A stretch of DNA of 64,000 nucleotides from RPQJ01 sp963700045 (GTDB taxonomy: Bacteria > Pseudomonadota > Gammaproteobacteria > Steroidobacterales > Steroidobacteraceae): positions 98,068 to 162,067 of the forward strand of contig CAVOWK010000008.1 of NCBI GenBank assembly GCA_963700045.1, given 5' to 3'. Position numbers and translations under genes: made by a program. Shown in pieces: positions 1 through 8,267 of this stretch; the stretch's first letter is position 1, and each line of letters starts with the position of its first letter. The notes below the pieces were generated by a model. The model saw nothing but the letters and a program-made list of their open reading frames with translations, made no database searches and was not told the origin of the DNA.

Positions 1-619
1 TGGCGATTTCAGACAGATGGTGCAGGTTCTCGGCCGTCTGTTCGCCACGAATCCAGCCGAGCAGGGCGATCTGGAAGCGCGGACGCAACCGCTTGGCGAG
101 TTCCGCCACTTCACGGTCGCCGACGAACGGCGACGACGGCCGCGGCTGTTCGTCCGAACGCAGGTTGAGCAGCAGCAAAGTGCCTTCGGACAGCAACGCA
201 CCGCCACGAACGGCGCGCAGGTCGTTGAGCAACGGCAGCAGCACGAGCGGCAGGTCGCGCGCGCCGGTCGCGACGCGTTCCACGTACGACGGCAGCTGCT
301 CCATCGCCCGGATCAACGCGTCGAGACCGTCCGAATCCGCCCTGCCCTCGCCGGAATGTGCGTCGACGTAGCGGGCCACGAATTCCATTTCCTCGGCCAG
401 CAACGCACCGCCGTAGACCTCGGCGAGGCGCAGCGCGCCGCGGGCCAGGTGGATGTGCGCAGCGAAGCGATGCAGCGCGCCCCGGTCGTCGGGACGCTCG
501 GCAAACGCCTCGAGCGCCACGCGCGCTTCATTGAGCTCCGACGCGATTTCGCGCGAGATCACCTGCAACGAGGCGTGGGCCTCGTCGACCGTGGCGAGCG
601 GCAGCGGATCCTGGTTCAC
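1..619 (-). CDS. chpA: ChpA/PilL-type chemotaxis histidine kinase, N-terminal part (runs off window)
   Basis: This is the first ~206 residues of the large hybrid CheA-like kinase of the Pil-Chp system, which senses surface signals and controls type IV pilus motility through PilG and PilH. The visible part is mostly alpha-helical and Leu/Ala/Glu-rich, with a helical Hpt-like stretch (FAAHIHLARGALRLAEVYGG, about residues 50-70) as in ChpA N-termini. The start is inferred as GTG at 617-619 because the in-frame TGA of pilJ lies seven codons upstream with no other start codon between. The gene follows pilJ by 18 bp, so it belongs to the same minus-strand operon. The catalytic and CheY-like domains lie outside the window. 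The name rests on context plus the Hpt-like helices. Confidence 0.85.
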   Translation of the reverse strand, partial: MNQDPLPLATVDEAHASLQVISREIASELNEARVALEAFAERPDDRGALHRFAAHIHLARGALRLAEVYGGALLAEEMEFVARYVDAHSGEGRADSDGLDALIRAMEQLPSYVERVATGARDLPLVLLPLLNDLRAVRGGALLSEGTLLLLNLRSDEQPRPSSPFVGDREVAELAKRLRPRFQIALLGWIRGEQTAENLHHLSEIA

Positions 620-637
620 GCTTGGCGGTCCGGTTGA

Positions 638-2749
638 TCAGCCAGCAAGGTTGCCGACGCGACGGATGCGATCCGTGCCCGGTTCCGCCGCTGCAGGGGG
701 CTCATCTGGCTTGAGCGCGGGAAACTCGCCCGACAGGCCGGTCATCATCGAGCCGGGCAACCGGAAGCCGGTCACCGACTTGCGCAACTGGGCCGCGAGC
801 TCGGCGAGCTTGCCGATCGACGTGGACGTGGCCGTGGTGCTCTCGGCCGTCTGCGAGCTGATTTCGCGCAGCACCTGCATGTTGCGCGAGATGCTCTGGG
901 ACACGCCGGCCTGCTGGCGCGAGCTGGCGGAGATGTTCTGCACGAGGCTCGCGATCTGGTTCGAGACCTGCTCGATCTCCTCGAGCGCGGCCCCCGCATT
1001 CTCGGCGAGCAGCGCGCCGCCCACGACGTCGGTCGTGGTGCGCTCCATCGACACCACGGCCTCGTTCGTGTCGGCCTGGATCGTGCGCACGAGCACTTCG
1101 ATCTGCTTGGTCGCGGTGGCCGCACGCTCGGCCAGCCGCTGGACTTCGTCGGCCACGACGGCGAAGCCGCGACCCGCCTCACCCGCCATCGACGCCTGGA
1201 TCGAGGCGTTGAGCGCGAGGATGTTCGTCTGCTCGGCAATGTCGTTGATCAGCTCGACGATGTTGCCGATCTCCTGCGAGCTTTCGCCGAGGCGCTTGAT
1301 GCGCTTGGAGGTCTCCTGGATGTTCTCGCGAATCGCGTTCATGCCGGTGATCGTGCGGCGCACGGCGTCGCCGCCCTTGTGCGCGACATCCACCGAGTGA
1401 CGGGCGACGTCGGATGAACGCTCGGCGTTGCCGGACACCTCCTCGGTCGAGGCAGCCATGGCCGCGATCGACTCCGAAGCGGCGCCGATCTGCTTGGACT
1501 GCGCTGCCGAGGCCTTGGCCAGGTGCGTCGAGAGCGCCTGCGTCTGGCGCGTTGCACCATCGAGCTTGACGGCCGAATCATTGATCGTGACGACGAGCTC
1601 ACGCAACGCTTCGATCGCGTAGTTGATCGAGTCTGCAATCGCACCGGTGATGTCTTCGGTGACCGTGGCCTGCACGGTGAGGTCGCCATCGGCAAGACTC
1701 GACAACTCATCGAGCAGGCGCAGGATTGCCTGCTGGTTGCGCTCGTTCTGGCGCGTCTGGAATTCCGCAGCGTCACGCAGGACCGCGAGTTCGCGCTGCA
1801 GCCAGAAGGCAGTGCCGAGCGTCAGCAGCGTGATCGCGATGAACAGCAGCGGCAGCCAGGGGCTGGCAAAGAGACGGGCGTATCCGGTCGCGCCGGTTGC
1901 CTCGAGTCCGGCAAGACCAGCACTGAGGTCCGCGCCGGTCTCGGTCAGCGCGTTGCGCGCCGCCTGCATCTGTTCGAGCTGGTCGGCGAGCCTGATCACG
2001 GCACGGACCTGCTCGGCTTCGGCGCCGAACGCGACCGCCAGTGCGTTCGCAGGACCGGCCGCGTCGCCGACTGCCGCAGCGATTCCGAGCGTATTGGCCT
2101 GGCCGTTCACGCCAGCCGTGACCTGCGCCATGAATTCGAGACTGTCGGTGAGGCGGCGCGACGCCGCCTCGACCGCAGCCGTGCCGTCGGCAAGCGCAGT
2201 GAGATCCTGGTCGATCGCCTGCGCGCGCAGTTCGAAACGCTCGAAGTTGCGACTCACGGCATCGGGACGGCCGGGGCCCATCGCCTTCAGCACACCGGCT
2301 GCCGTCGACAGCAACAGCGGCGTGGCCTCGCGCACGCTTGCTGCAGCCTTCTGCGCCTGCAGCGCGGCAGCGCGGCCATCCAGCACTGCCTGCGACTGCT
2401 CGAGCAGTGCGGGCCAGCCGCGCTCGCTGCCGAGCACGCGGGCGCTCGGCGACGACAACAGGCCGACCGCGGACTTGCCGGCATCGATCTCGTCGATCAC
2501 CCGTTCGAGCCGGGTGCGCGAGGCCGCCAGCGCGTCGAACGCCGGGGCGGAACCACGGACCGCGGCGCCTGCCTGCAATGGAATGTTCTGCGCGATTGCC
2601 GTAAGAGACGACATGTGCTCCCGCAGCTGTGCCTGCTGCTGCATCGCGCGGCCGGAAAGCAGCAAGGCCGCCGCGGCCAGCAGCGCCGCGACGAACGCCA
2701 CGCCGAGCAGCATGGGCTGCAGGCGGGCGGCGTCGATTCGATTGGTCAT
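638..2749 (-). CDS. pilJ: Methyl-accepting chemotaxis protein PilJ
   Basis: Inner-membrane chemoreceptor of the Pil-Chp pathway, which signals through PilI and ChpA to the pilus motors. The 703-residue product has a first membrane helix at about residues 10-30, a helical PilJ-type periplasmic region, a second membrane helix near 298-318, a HAMP segment, and a long signalling coiled coil with the hairpin tip AEQTNILALNASIQASMAGE near residue 500. ATG at 2747-2749 is chosen because it places the first membrane helix directly after a short basic N-terminus; the frame stays open further upstream but gives only Arg-rich sequence overlapping pilI. Length and order (pilG-pilH-pilI-pilJ-chpA) match Pseudomonas. 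The pilK methyltransferase normally between pilJ and chpA is missing here. Confidence 0.95.
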   Translation of the reverse strand: MTNRIDAARLQPMLLGVAFVAALLAAAALLLSGRAMQQQAQLREHMSSLTAIAQNIPLQAGAAVRGSAPAFDALAASRTRLERVIDEIDAGKSAVGLLSSPSARVLGSERGWPALLEQSQAVLDGRAAALQAQKAAASVREATPLLLSTAAGVLKAMGPGRPDAVSRNFERFELRAQAIDQDLTALADGTAAVEAASRRLTDSLEFMAQVTAGVNGQANTLGIAAAVGDAAGPANALAVAFGAEAEQVRAVIRLADQLEQMQAARNALTETGADLSAGLAGLEATGATGYARLFASPWLPLLFIAITLLTLGTAFWLQRELAVLRDAAEFQTRQNERNQQAILRLLDELSSLADGDLTVQATVTEDITGAIADSINYAIEALRELVVTINDSAVKLDGATRQTQALSTHLAKASAAQSKQIGAASESIAAMAASTEEVSGNAERSSDVARHSVDVAHKGGDAVRRTITGMNAIRENIQETSKRIKRLGESSQEIGNIVELINDIAEQTNILALNASIQASMAGEAGRGFAVVADEVQRLAERAATATKQIEVLVRTIQADTNEAVVSMERTTTDVVGGALLAENAGAALEEIEQVSNQIASLVQNISASSRQQAGVSQSISRNMQVLREISSQTAESTTATSTSIGKLAELAAQLRKSVTGFRLPGSMMTGLSGEFPALKPDEPPAAAEPGTDRIRRVGNLAG

Positions 2750-2784
2750 GTCGTCACCATCTCTTGTCGGATCGGGCCGACGGC

Positions 2785-3354
2785 TCAGGACGCCGCGGCC
2801 TGCAGGAACTGTGGGCTTTCGAGCAGCGCGCGCACGCTGAACACCGGCCAGACCTCGGCCCCGCGCCGGAACGCGCCGGCCAGGTAGCGCTCGCAGCGCA
2901 GCAGGGTTGGCGGCAGGTCGGCCGAGAATTCGCTTTCGTAGAAGCGGCGGAAACCCATCACCTCGTCGACGACGAGGCCGGCGGGAACTTCGCGGTGGTT
3001 GGCGAGCAGCACGCGGCTCGAACGGGTAACCGAGGTTGCGCCCGCGCCGAGGAACGCGCGCAGGTCGATGACTGGCAGCAGCTGTCCGCGAACGTTCGAC
3101 AGGCCACGAATCCACGGCTTGGCGCCCGGCACGCGAGTGACCGAGGCCGGGTACGCAAGCACCTCGCGCGTTTCTTCCCGTGCGAGCAGGAACGCTTCGC
3201 CGCCGAGGCGAAACGCGACGCCGACCCATTCCGCGCCGGCCGCAATCGACTCGGGCTGTCCCTGCGCGGCTGCACGGGCGCGACGGTCGATCTCCCGCAG
3301 CAGCTCGAACGGGCGTTCGCGCAGCGAACGCAGGGCCATGACACCTGGCTGCAT
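2785..3354 (-). CDS. pilI: CheW-like adaptor PilI
   Basis: Scaffold protein that couples the PilJ receptor to the ChpA kinase in the cytoplasm. A single CheW domain fills the protein, with typical stretches such as GVAFRLGGEAFLLAREETRE and the core WIRGLSNVRGQLLPVIDLRA. The start is taken as the ATG one base after the pilH stop (TGA-C-ATG), giving 189 residues; an ATG five codons later is possible. It lies between pilH and pilJ in a compact minus-strand operon. Confidence 0.92.
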   Translation of the reverse strand: MQPGVMALRSLRERPFELLREIDRRARAAAQGQPESIAAGAEWVGVAFRLGGEAFLLAREETREVLAYPASVTRVPGAKPWIRGLSNVRGQLLPVIDLRAFLGAGATSVTRSSRVLLANHREVPAGLVVDEVMGFRRFYESEFSADLPPTLLRCERYLAGAFRRGAEVWPVFSVRALLESPQFLQAAAS

Positions 3355-3355
3355 G

Positions 3356-3721
3356 TCAGGGGGCAAGGGCCGCCTGCGCCACTCGCACCAGCTGGTCCGT
3401 GGCGACGGGTTTAACGAGATAGTCGACGGCACCCTGGCGCAGGCCCCAGACGCGATCGGATTCCTGCGCTTTCGAGGTGACCATGATGACCGGGATCGTG
3501 CGCGTGGACGGGTCGTTGGCCAGTTCGCGCGTGGCCTGGAACCCGTTGACGCCCGGCATCACGATGTCCATCAGGATCAGGTCGGGGTGCAGTTCGCGCG
3601 CGAGCCGCAGCCCTTCGCCGCCGTCGGCCGCGGCAGCCGTCGTGAAGCCGTGCTGCTCGAGTGCCTGTTGCATGACGTGAACGTCGGTCGGTGAATCGTC
3701 CACGATCAGTACGAGTGCCAC
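3356..3721 (-). CDS. pilH: Twitching motility response regulator PilH
   Basis: Stand-alone CheY-like receiver phosphorylated by ChpA; in the Pil-Chp system PilH is linked to pilus retraction and to draining phosphate from the kinase. The 121-residue sequence has the acidic pocket (VDDS near residue 8), the phospho-acceptor Asp in DLILMDIVMPG, the conserved Thr/Ser of MVTSK and the Lys of LVKPV. The start is GTG at 3719-3721, supported by a strong GGAGG Shine-Dalgarno nine bases upstream. It abuts pilI with one base between and follows pilG by 25 bp. Confidence 0.95.
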   Translation of the reverse strand: MALVLIVDDSPTDVHVMQQALEQHGFTTAAAADGGEGLRLARELHPDLILMDIVMPGVNGFQATRELANDPSTRTIPVIMVTSKAQESDRVWGLRQGAVDYLVKPVATDQLVRVAQAALAP

Positions 3722-3746
3722 AGTCAGTATCCTCCGCGAGCCGCGC

Positions 3747-4157
3747 TCAGGCGCGATGGACGTGAGTCTCGATCGCGCTCAGCAGTTCTTCGCGCGTGAA
3801 CGGCTTGGTCAGGTAATGCTCCGAACCCACGATGCGGCCGCGGGCCCGGTCGAAGAGCCCGTCCTTGCTCGACAACATGATCACCGGGATGCTCTTGAAG
3901 ACCTTGTTGTGCTTGATCAGCGAACAGGTCTGGTAGCCGTCCAGGCGCGGCATCATGATGTCCACGAACACGATGTCCGGCTGATGATCGGCGACCTTGG
4001 ACAGGGCGTCGAAGCCGTCCACGGCGGTGAAGACCTCGCAACCCTCCCGCGCCAGCAGGGTTTCGGCCGTCCGCCGGATGGTCTTGCTGTCGTCGATGAC
4101 CAGCACCTTGAGGCCAGCCAGCCTTGGCCGACTGTTGCTGGCAGCCGTGTTTTCCAT
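3747..4157 (-). CDS. pilG: Twitching motility response regulator PilG
   Basis: CheY-like receiver that promotes pilus extension in the Pil-Chp system, and the first gene of this minus-strand operon. The 136-residue protein begins with a ~15-residue polar leader, then VLVIDDSKTIRRT, the phospho-acceptor Asp in DIVFVDIMMPRLDG, MLSSKDG and the Lys of YLTKPF. The promoter must lie in the 175-bp gap shared with the divergent gshB; the minus strand carries an AT-rich TATGTT there, but no convincing -35 was found. Confidence 0.95.
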   Translation of the reverse strand: MENTAASNSRPRLAGLKVLVIDDSKTIRRTAETLLAREGCEVFTAVDGFDALSKVADHQPDIVFVDIMMPRLDGYQTCSLIKHNKVFKSIPVIMLSSKDGLFDRARGRIVGSEHYLTKPFTREELLSAIETHVHRA

Positions 4158-4332
4158 ACGGTCGAAACCTCGGGGTCGAGTGTGCGTGCGTGCGAGTGCG
4201 ACGCTATGCGCGAGGCCGCCGCTCGCGAGGGCGTTTTAACATATTGGCCACCCCCCTGCCATTGGCGGCTTTCGATACCATGACACCCATCACAGTCATC
4301 TGCCCCGAGGCCGCCGCCCGCGCGGAGTCCGC

Positions 4333-5310
4333 ATGTCCCTGAAACCCCTGCGCATCGCCGTCGTCATGGATCCGATCGAGGACATCAAGCCCCGCAAGGA
4401 CACGACGCTGGCGATGCTGCTCGCCGCGCAGCGTCGCGGCTGGGAACTCCATTACCTGGAGCTGTCCGGAATCTGGCTGCGCGACGGCGTCGCCCTGGGT
4501 CGTGCGCACCCGATCGGCGTCCGCAGCCACGACACGGACTGGTTCACGCGCGGCACGGCCGTGGTGACCCGGCTCGGTGACTTCGACGCGATCCTGATGC
4601 GCAAGGATCCACCTTTCGACACCGAATACATCTATTCGACCTACATCCTCGAGCGGGCCGAGCTGCAGGGCGCGCTGGTCGTCAACCGGCCGCAGGGCCT
4701 GCGCGACATGAACGAAAAGGTCTACACGGCCTGGTTTCCGCAGTGTTGCGCACCCACCCTGATCACGCGCGACATGGCCGACATGCACGCGTTCCTCAAG
4801 GAACACGGCCGCGCAGTCTGCAAGCCCCTCTACGGCATGGGCGGCCGTTCGATCTTCGTGGTCGACGCCGGCGACAAGAATGCGAACGTGATCTTCGAAA
4901 CGCTCACCGAGTACGGCACGCGCTACGCGATTGTGCAACGCTACATCCCGGACATCGTGACGACCGGCGATTCGAGGGTGATCCTGGTGGACGGCGAACC
5001 CGTGCCCTATGCGCTCGCGCGCATTCCGACCGACGCGGACAACCGCGGCAACCTGGCCGCTGGCGCCAGGGGCGTCGGCCGCCCGCTCGACGAGCGCGAC
5101 CGCTGGCTGGCCGCCGAGATCGGCCCGACGCTGCGCGACCGGGGCATGCTGTTCGTGGGCCTCGACGTGATCGGCGGCTTCGTCACCGAGATCAACGTGA
5201 CCAGCCCGACCGGCGTGCGCGAGATCGACAAGCAGTTCGGCACCGACATCGCCGGCTCACTGATGGATGCGATCGCGCGCCGTGTCGCGACCCGCGGCAG
5301 GCTGCGTTGA
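4333..5310 (+). CDS. gshB: Glutathione synthetase
   Basis: ATP-grasp ligase that joins glycine to gamma-glutamylcysteine in the cytoplasm, the last step of glutathione synthesis. The 325-residue protein is close to the usual ~315. Recognisable parts are the N-terminal VVMDPIEDIKPRKDTT, the substrate loop MRKDPPFDTEYIYSTYIL, the ATP-grasp core KPLYGMGGRSIFVV and the metal-binding C-terminus EINVTSPTGVREID. It heads a plus-strand run of overlapping genes and is divergent from pilG, the same arrangement as in Pseudomonas. Confidence 0.97.
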   Translation: MSLKPLRIAVVMDPIEDIKPRKDTTLAMLLAAQRRGWELHYLELSGIWLRDGVALGRAHPIGVRSHDTDWFTRGTAVVTRLGDFDAILMRKDPPFDTEYIYSTYILERAELQGALVVNRPQGLRDMNEKVYTAWFPQCCAPTLITRDMADMHAFLKEHGRAVCKPLYGMGGRSIFVVDAGDKNANVIFETLTEYGTRYAIVQRYIPDIVTTGDSRVILVDGEPVPYALARIPTDADNRGNLAAGARGVGRPLDERDRWLAAEIGPTLRDRGMLFVGLDVIGGFVTEINVTSPTGVREIDKQFGTDIAGSLMDAIARRVATRGRLR

Positions 5311-6212
5311 CGACCCCGGACATCCTCCGCAGGAGCCGCGATCCCACCGGGGACCGCCTGGCCACCGCCATCTTCCTGGCGGCCCTGGTCCATGGACTCG
5401 TCATCCTGGGTGTGCGCTTCAGCGCCCCACCCGTGCCGGACAACACCCTGCCCACGCTCGAGGTGCTGCTGGTCCCGGCCGGGCCGGACGATCCGCAGGC
5501 GAACCTCGAGGCGGCCTATATCGCGCAGCGCACGCAGCAAGGTACCGGAACCGGCATGGAGGCCGGGCGAGCCTCGCTGCCCGAAGCGCGGCCGGAGCAG
5601 GAAGCGGTGCCGAACGCTCCCGCCTCGGACCAGGAAGAGCAGGCCCGGCTCGCCGAACCCGAGGGCGCAGTGTCGGTGCTCGCGCGACGCGCGCTGGAGG
5701 CCGAGCGGCTTGCCACTGGTGCGGAGCCGCGAGAGGAGCCGCCGGTGTTCCATGCCAGCCCGTCGCCGGCCGCGCCGACCGTTGGCCTGAATGCCTCGGT
5801 CGCCGACCGCGACCTGCGCCTGCGCGGCCAGCTGTCGGTGGACGGCAAACTCCTCGCCAATACGCGTGAATCCGCCATCGCCGCCTACCTGGACGGCTGG
5901 AAACGCAGGATCGAGCGCGTCGGCACCGTCAATTTCCCGAACGAAGCCAGGCGTCGGCAACTGTCGGGCAATCCCGTGCTGGAAGTGGCGATCCGTGCCA
6001 ACGGCACGCTCGAATCGGTGGTCGTGCGGCGCACGAGCGGCCACCGCGAACTGGACAACGCCGCCGTCGGCATCGTGCGCCTCGCGGCGCCGTTTGAACC
6101 CTTCCCGAGCGCCTTGCGCGAGCGCTACCCCGTACTCCGCTTCGCCTACGAGTGGCAGTTCATCAACGGGCAGCTCGGCGGCGCCGGCGCAGTCTTCACC
6201 TCCGGCCCATAG
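5307..6212 (+). CDS. TonB-family energy transducer
   Basis: Probable inner-membrane protein of the TonB family, which passes proton-motive force to outer-membrane proteins. After a short cytoplasmic leader there is one membrane helix (ATAIFLAALVHGLVILGVRF, about residues 22-41), a long Pro/Glu/Ala-rich periplasmic linker, and a C-terminal TonB domain from about residue 205 (PVLEVAIRANGTLESVVVRR ... YEWQF). The start is taken as TTG at 5307, overlapping the gshB stop as TTGA; no ATG exists before the membrane helix. The same position next to gshB and algH is held by a tonB-like gene in Pseudomonas. No ExbB or ExbD gene is nearby, so its partner is unknown. Confidence 0.85.
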   Translation: MTTPDILRRSRDPTGDRLATAIFLAALVHGLVILGVRFSAPPVPDNTLPTLEVLLVPAGPDDPQANLEAAYIAQRTQQGTGTGMEAGRASLPEARPEQEAVPNAPASDQEEQARLAEPEGAVSVLARRALEAERLATGAEPREEPPVFHASPSPAAPTVGLNASVADRDLRLRGQLSVDGKLLANTRESAIAAYLDGWKRRIERVGTVNFPNEARRRQLSGNPVLEVAIRANGTLESVVVRRTSGHRELDNAAVGIVRLAAPFEPFPSALRERYPVLRFAYEWQFINGQLGGAGAVFTSGP

Positions 6213-6229
6213 CACGATACTGTCTCCCC

Positions 6230-6787
6230 GTGGCCGCTTACCTCACCAACCAGTTCCTGATCGCCATGCCCGCCATGGACGACCCGAACTTCGCCCAGAC
6301 TGTGACGCTGGTGTGCGAGCACAGCGAGCGCGGCGCGCTTGGCATCGTCATCAACCGCACGCTGCCGATCACGTTCGGTGAGGTCTTCCAGCAGCTCGAC
6401 CTGGATTTCTCGCGCTCGCGCGTCAGCGACCAGCCGGTGCTGCGGGGCGGCCCGGTGCAGACGGAACGCGGCTTCGTGCTGCATTCCCCGGCGGACAGAT
6501 ATGAATCGTCGCTGGCATTCTCGGAACGCATGCACCTGACCACCTCGCGCGACATCCTCGATGCCCTCGCTGCCGGTGAAGGCCCGAGCAGCGCCGTCAT
6601 CGCGCTGGGTTATGCGGGCTGGGACTCCGGCCAGCTCGAGGACGAGATGGCGCGCAATGCCTGGCTCTCGGTCGATGCGAACGAGCGCGTGCTGTTCGCG
6701 ACGCCCATCGAGCAGCGCTGGAGCGCGGCTGCCCGGTTGCTGGGCGTCGACCTGCTCTCCCTCAGCAGCGACGCGGGCCACGCCTGA
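6230..6787 (+). CDS. algH: YqgE/AlgH family protein
   Basis: Conserved protein of ~185 residues found beside ruvX in many proteobacteria. Its molecular role is not settled; the Pseudomonas homologue was named for an effect on alginate expression. Family signatures include the N-terminus LTNQFLIAMPAMDDPNF, the core ALGIVINRTL, LRGGPVQTERGFVLH and ALGYAGWDSGQLEDE. GTG at 6230 is preferred because translation from there begins directly at the family N-terminus; an upstream extension would be Arg-rich and lie within the TonB gene. Confidence 0.93.
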   Translation: MAAYLTNQFLIAMPAMDDPNFAQTVTLVCEHSERGALGIVINRTLPITFGEVFQQLDLDFSRSRVSDQPVLRGGPVQTERGFVLHSPADRYESSLAFSERMHLTTSRDILDALAAGEGPSSAVIALGYAGWDSGQLEDEMARNAWLSVDANERVLFATPIEQRWSAAARLLGVDLLSLSSDAGHA

Positions 6788-6855
6788 TTCCGACTCACGC
6801 AGACGATCCGCCGCCGCCTGCCACCCACGGCGGTCACCCGTCGTCGGGCGAGGTC

Positions 6856-7269
6856 GTGCTGGCGTTCGATTTCGGCACCCGCCGCATCGGGGTCGCGGTC
6901 GGGCAGACGATGACCGGGTCGGCCACGGCCGTCGGCACCCTGCCCGCCCGCAATGGAGCGCCGGACTGGCCCGCCGTCGATACGTGCATCGCCCAATGGG
7001 CCCCGACCCGGCTGCTGGTCGGGCTCCCCTATAATATGGACGACTCGGACACCACCACGACGGCGACCTGCCGCGCCTTTGGCGAAAAACTCGCGCGACG
7101 CTCAGGGCTGCCGGTCGACTACGTGGACGAGCGCCTGACGTCCAATGCCGCTTACGACGAGTTGCGCAACGAGCGCCGCTCCGGGACGCGCGCGCGACGC
7201 ATCCGTCCCGAGGACATCGATGCGAACGCGGCGCGGCTGATCCTGCTGACCTGGATGGGCACGCCTTGA
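6856..7269 (+). CDS. ruvX: Putative pre-16S rRNA nuclease / Holliday junction resolvase-like YqgF
   Basis: RNase H-fold nuclease implicated in the 5' maturation of 16S rRNA. The 137-residue protein shows the first acidic motif in LAFDFGTRRIGVAVG, the LLVGLPYNMDDSD loop, the second acid in YVDERLTS, and the terminal Asp in DIDANAARLIL. The start is GTG at 6856; the frame is open further upstream but offers only weak starts. Its stop overlaps the TTG start of pyrB, so the two are probably translationally coupled. Confidence 0.93.
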   Translation: MLAFDFGTRRIGVAVGQTMTGSATAVGTLPARNGAPDWPAVDTCIAQWAPTRLLVGLPYNMDDSDTTTTATCRAFGEKLARRSGLPVDYVDERLTSNAAYDELRNERRSGTRARRIRPEDIDANAARLILLTWMGTP

Positions 7270-8267
7270 AGACTGACACCGGCCGAGACCTGCAGCGCGA
7301 CCATGCCGGCCGCCTGCGCCACCTGCTCACGCTCGAAGGCCTCGCGCGTGACGAGATCGTGCACCTGCTCGACCTCGCGCAGTTCTACGTGCGTGAACCT
7401 GGCGACCTGCCGGCCCGCGACGGCGCGCTGCTCGGCCGCACGGTGGCGAACCTGTTCTTCGAGCCGAGCACGCGCACGCGCGTCTCGTTCGAACTCGCCG
7501 CCACGCGCCTCGGCGCGGACGTGGTCAACCTCGACCTGCACTCATCCTCGCGCGTGAAGGGCGAGACCGTGCTCGACACCATTTACACGCTGCAGGCGAT
7601 GATGGTGGACGTGTTCGTGATGCGCGACTCCGAGCCCGGCCTGCCGGCCTTCGTCGCGGGCCACGTGCAGCCCCACGTCAGCGTGCTGAACGCGGGCGAG
7701 GCGCACGTCTCGCATCCAACGCAGGGACTGCTGGACGTGCTGACCATCCGCCAGCGCAAGGGCGACCTGAAGAACCTGTGCGTCGCGATCGTGGGCGACA
7801 TCAGCCATTCCCGAGTCGCGCGTTCGACCGCGACCGCGCTGCAGACCCTCGGCGTCGGCGAACTGCGCTTCGTGTCCCCGGCGAGCCTTGCCCCCGAGGC
7901 GGACGAGTTCCCGGGCGCGAAACGCTGCACGTCGCTCGAGGACGGGATCCGCGGCGCCGACGTCATCATGGCACTGCGCATCCAGAAGGAGCGCATGGAC
8001 CAGTCGCAGATCCCGGACGTCGACGCGTTCCTGCGCGAATGGGGCATCACCGAACGCAGCATCCAGCTCGCGCAGAAAGACTGCGTGGTGCTGCACCCAG
8101 GCCCGATGAACCGTGGCGTCGAGATCACGAGCGGGATTGCCGACGGGCCGCACTCCGCGATCCAGCAGCAGGTCCGCAACGGGGTCGCCGTGCGCATGGC
8201 CGTGCTCGCGACGATCGTCCGCAACGTGCAGGTCCGCAACGTGCAGGCCGGCAGGCGCGAGGTCTGA
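7266..8267 (+). CDS. pyrB: Aspartate carbamoyltransferase catalytic subunit
   Basis: Catalyses formation of carbamoyl-aspartate, the committed step of pyrimidine synthesis. The carbamoyl-phosphate loop FEPSTRTRVSFELAATRLG and the SSRVKGET lysine loop are intact, followed by HPTQGLLDVLTI and HPGPMNRGVEI. Length (333 residues) suits the Pseudomonas-type enzyme. The start is TTG at 7266 overlapping the ruvX stop. In Pseudomonas pyrR precedes and a pyrC-like gene follows; here neither is present and a PyrK-like gene overlaps the end. Confidence 0.97.
   Translation: MKTDTGRDLQRDHAGRLRHLLTLEGLARDEIVHLLDLAQFYVREPGDLPARDGALLGRTVANLFFEPSTRTRVSFELAATRLGADVVNLDLHSSSRVKGETVLDTIYTLQAMMVDVFVMRDSEPGLPAFVAGHVQPHVSVLNAGEAHVSHPTQGLLDVLTIRQRKGDLKNLCVAIVGDISHSRVARSTATALQTLGVGELRFVSPASLAPEADEFPGAKRCTSLEDGIRGADVIMALRIQKERMDQSQIPDVDAFLREWGITERSIQLAQKDCVVLHPGPMNRGVEITSGIADGPHSAIQQQVRNGVAVRMAVLATIVRNVQVRNVQAGRREV

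Noticed and set aside
1523..2887. A 454-codon frame antisense to pilJ, and many similar Arg/Ala-rich frames
   Set aside because: All lie over genes with clear families on the other strand and have low-complexity, Arg-rich translations typical of GC-rich antisense frames.
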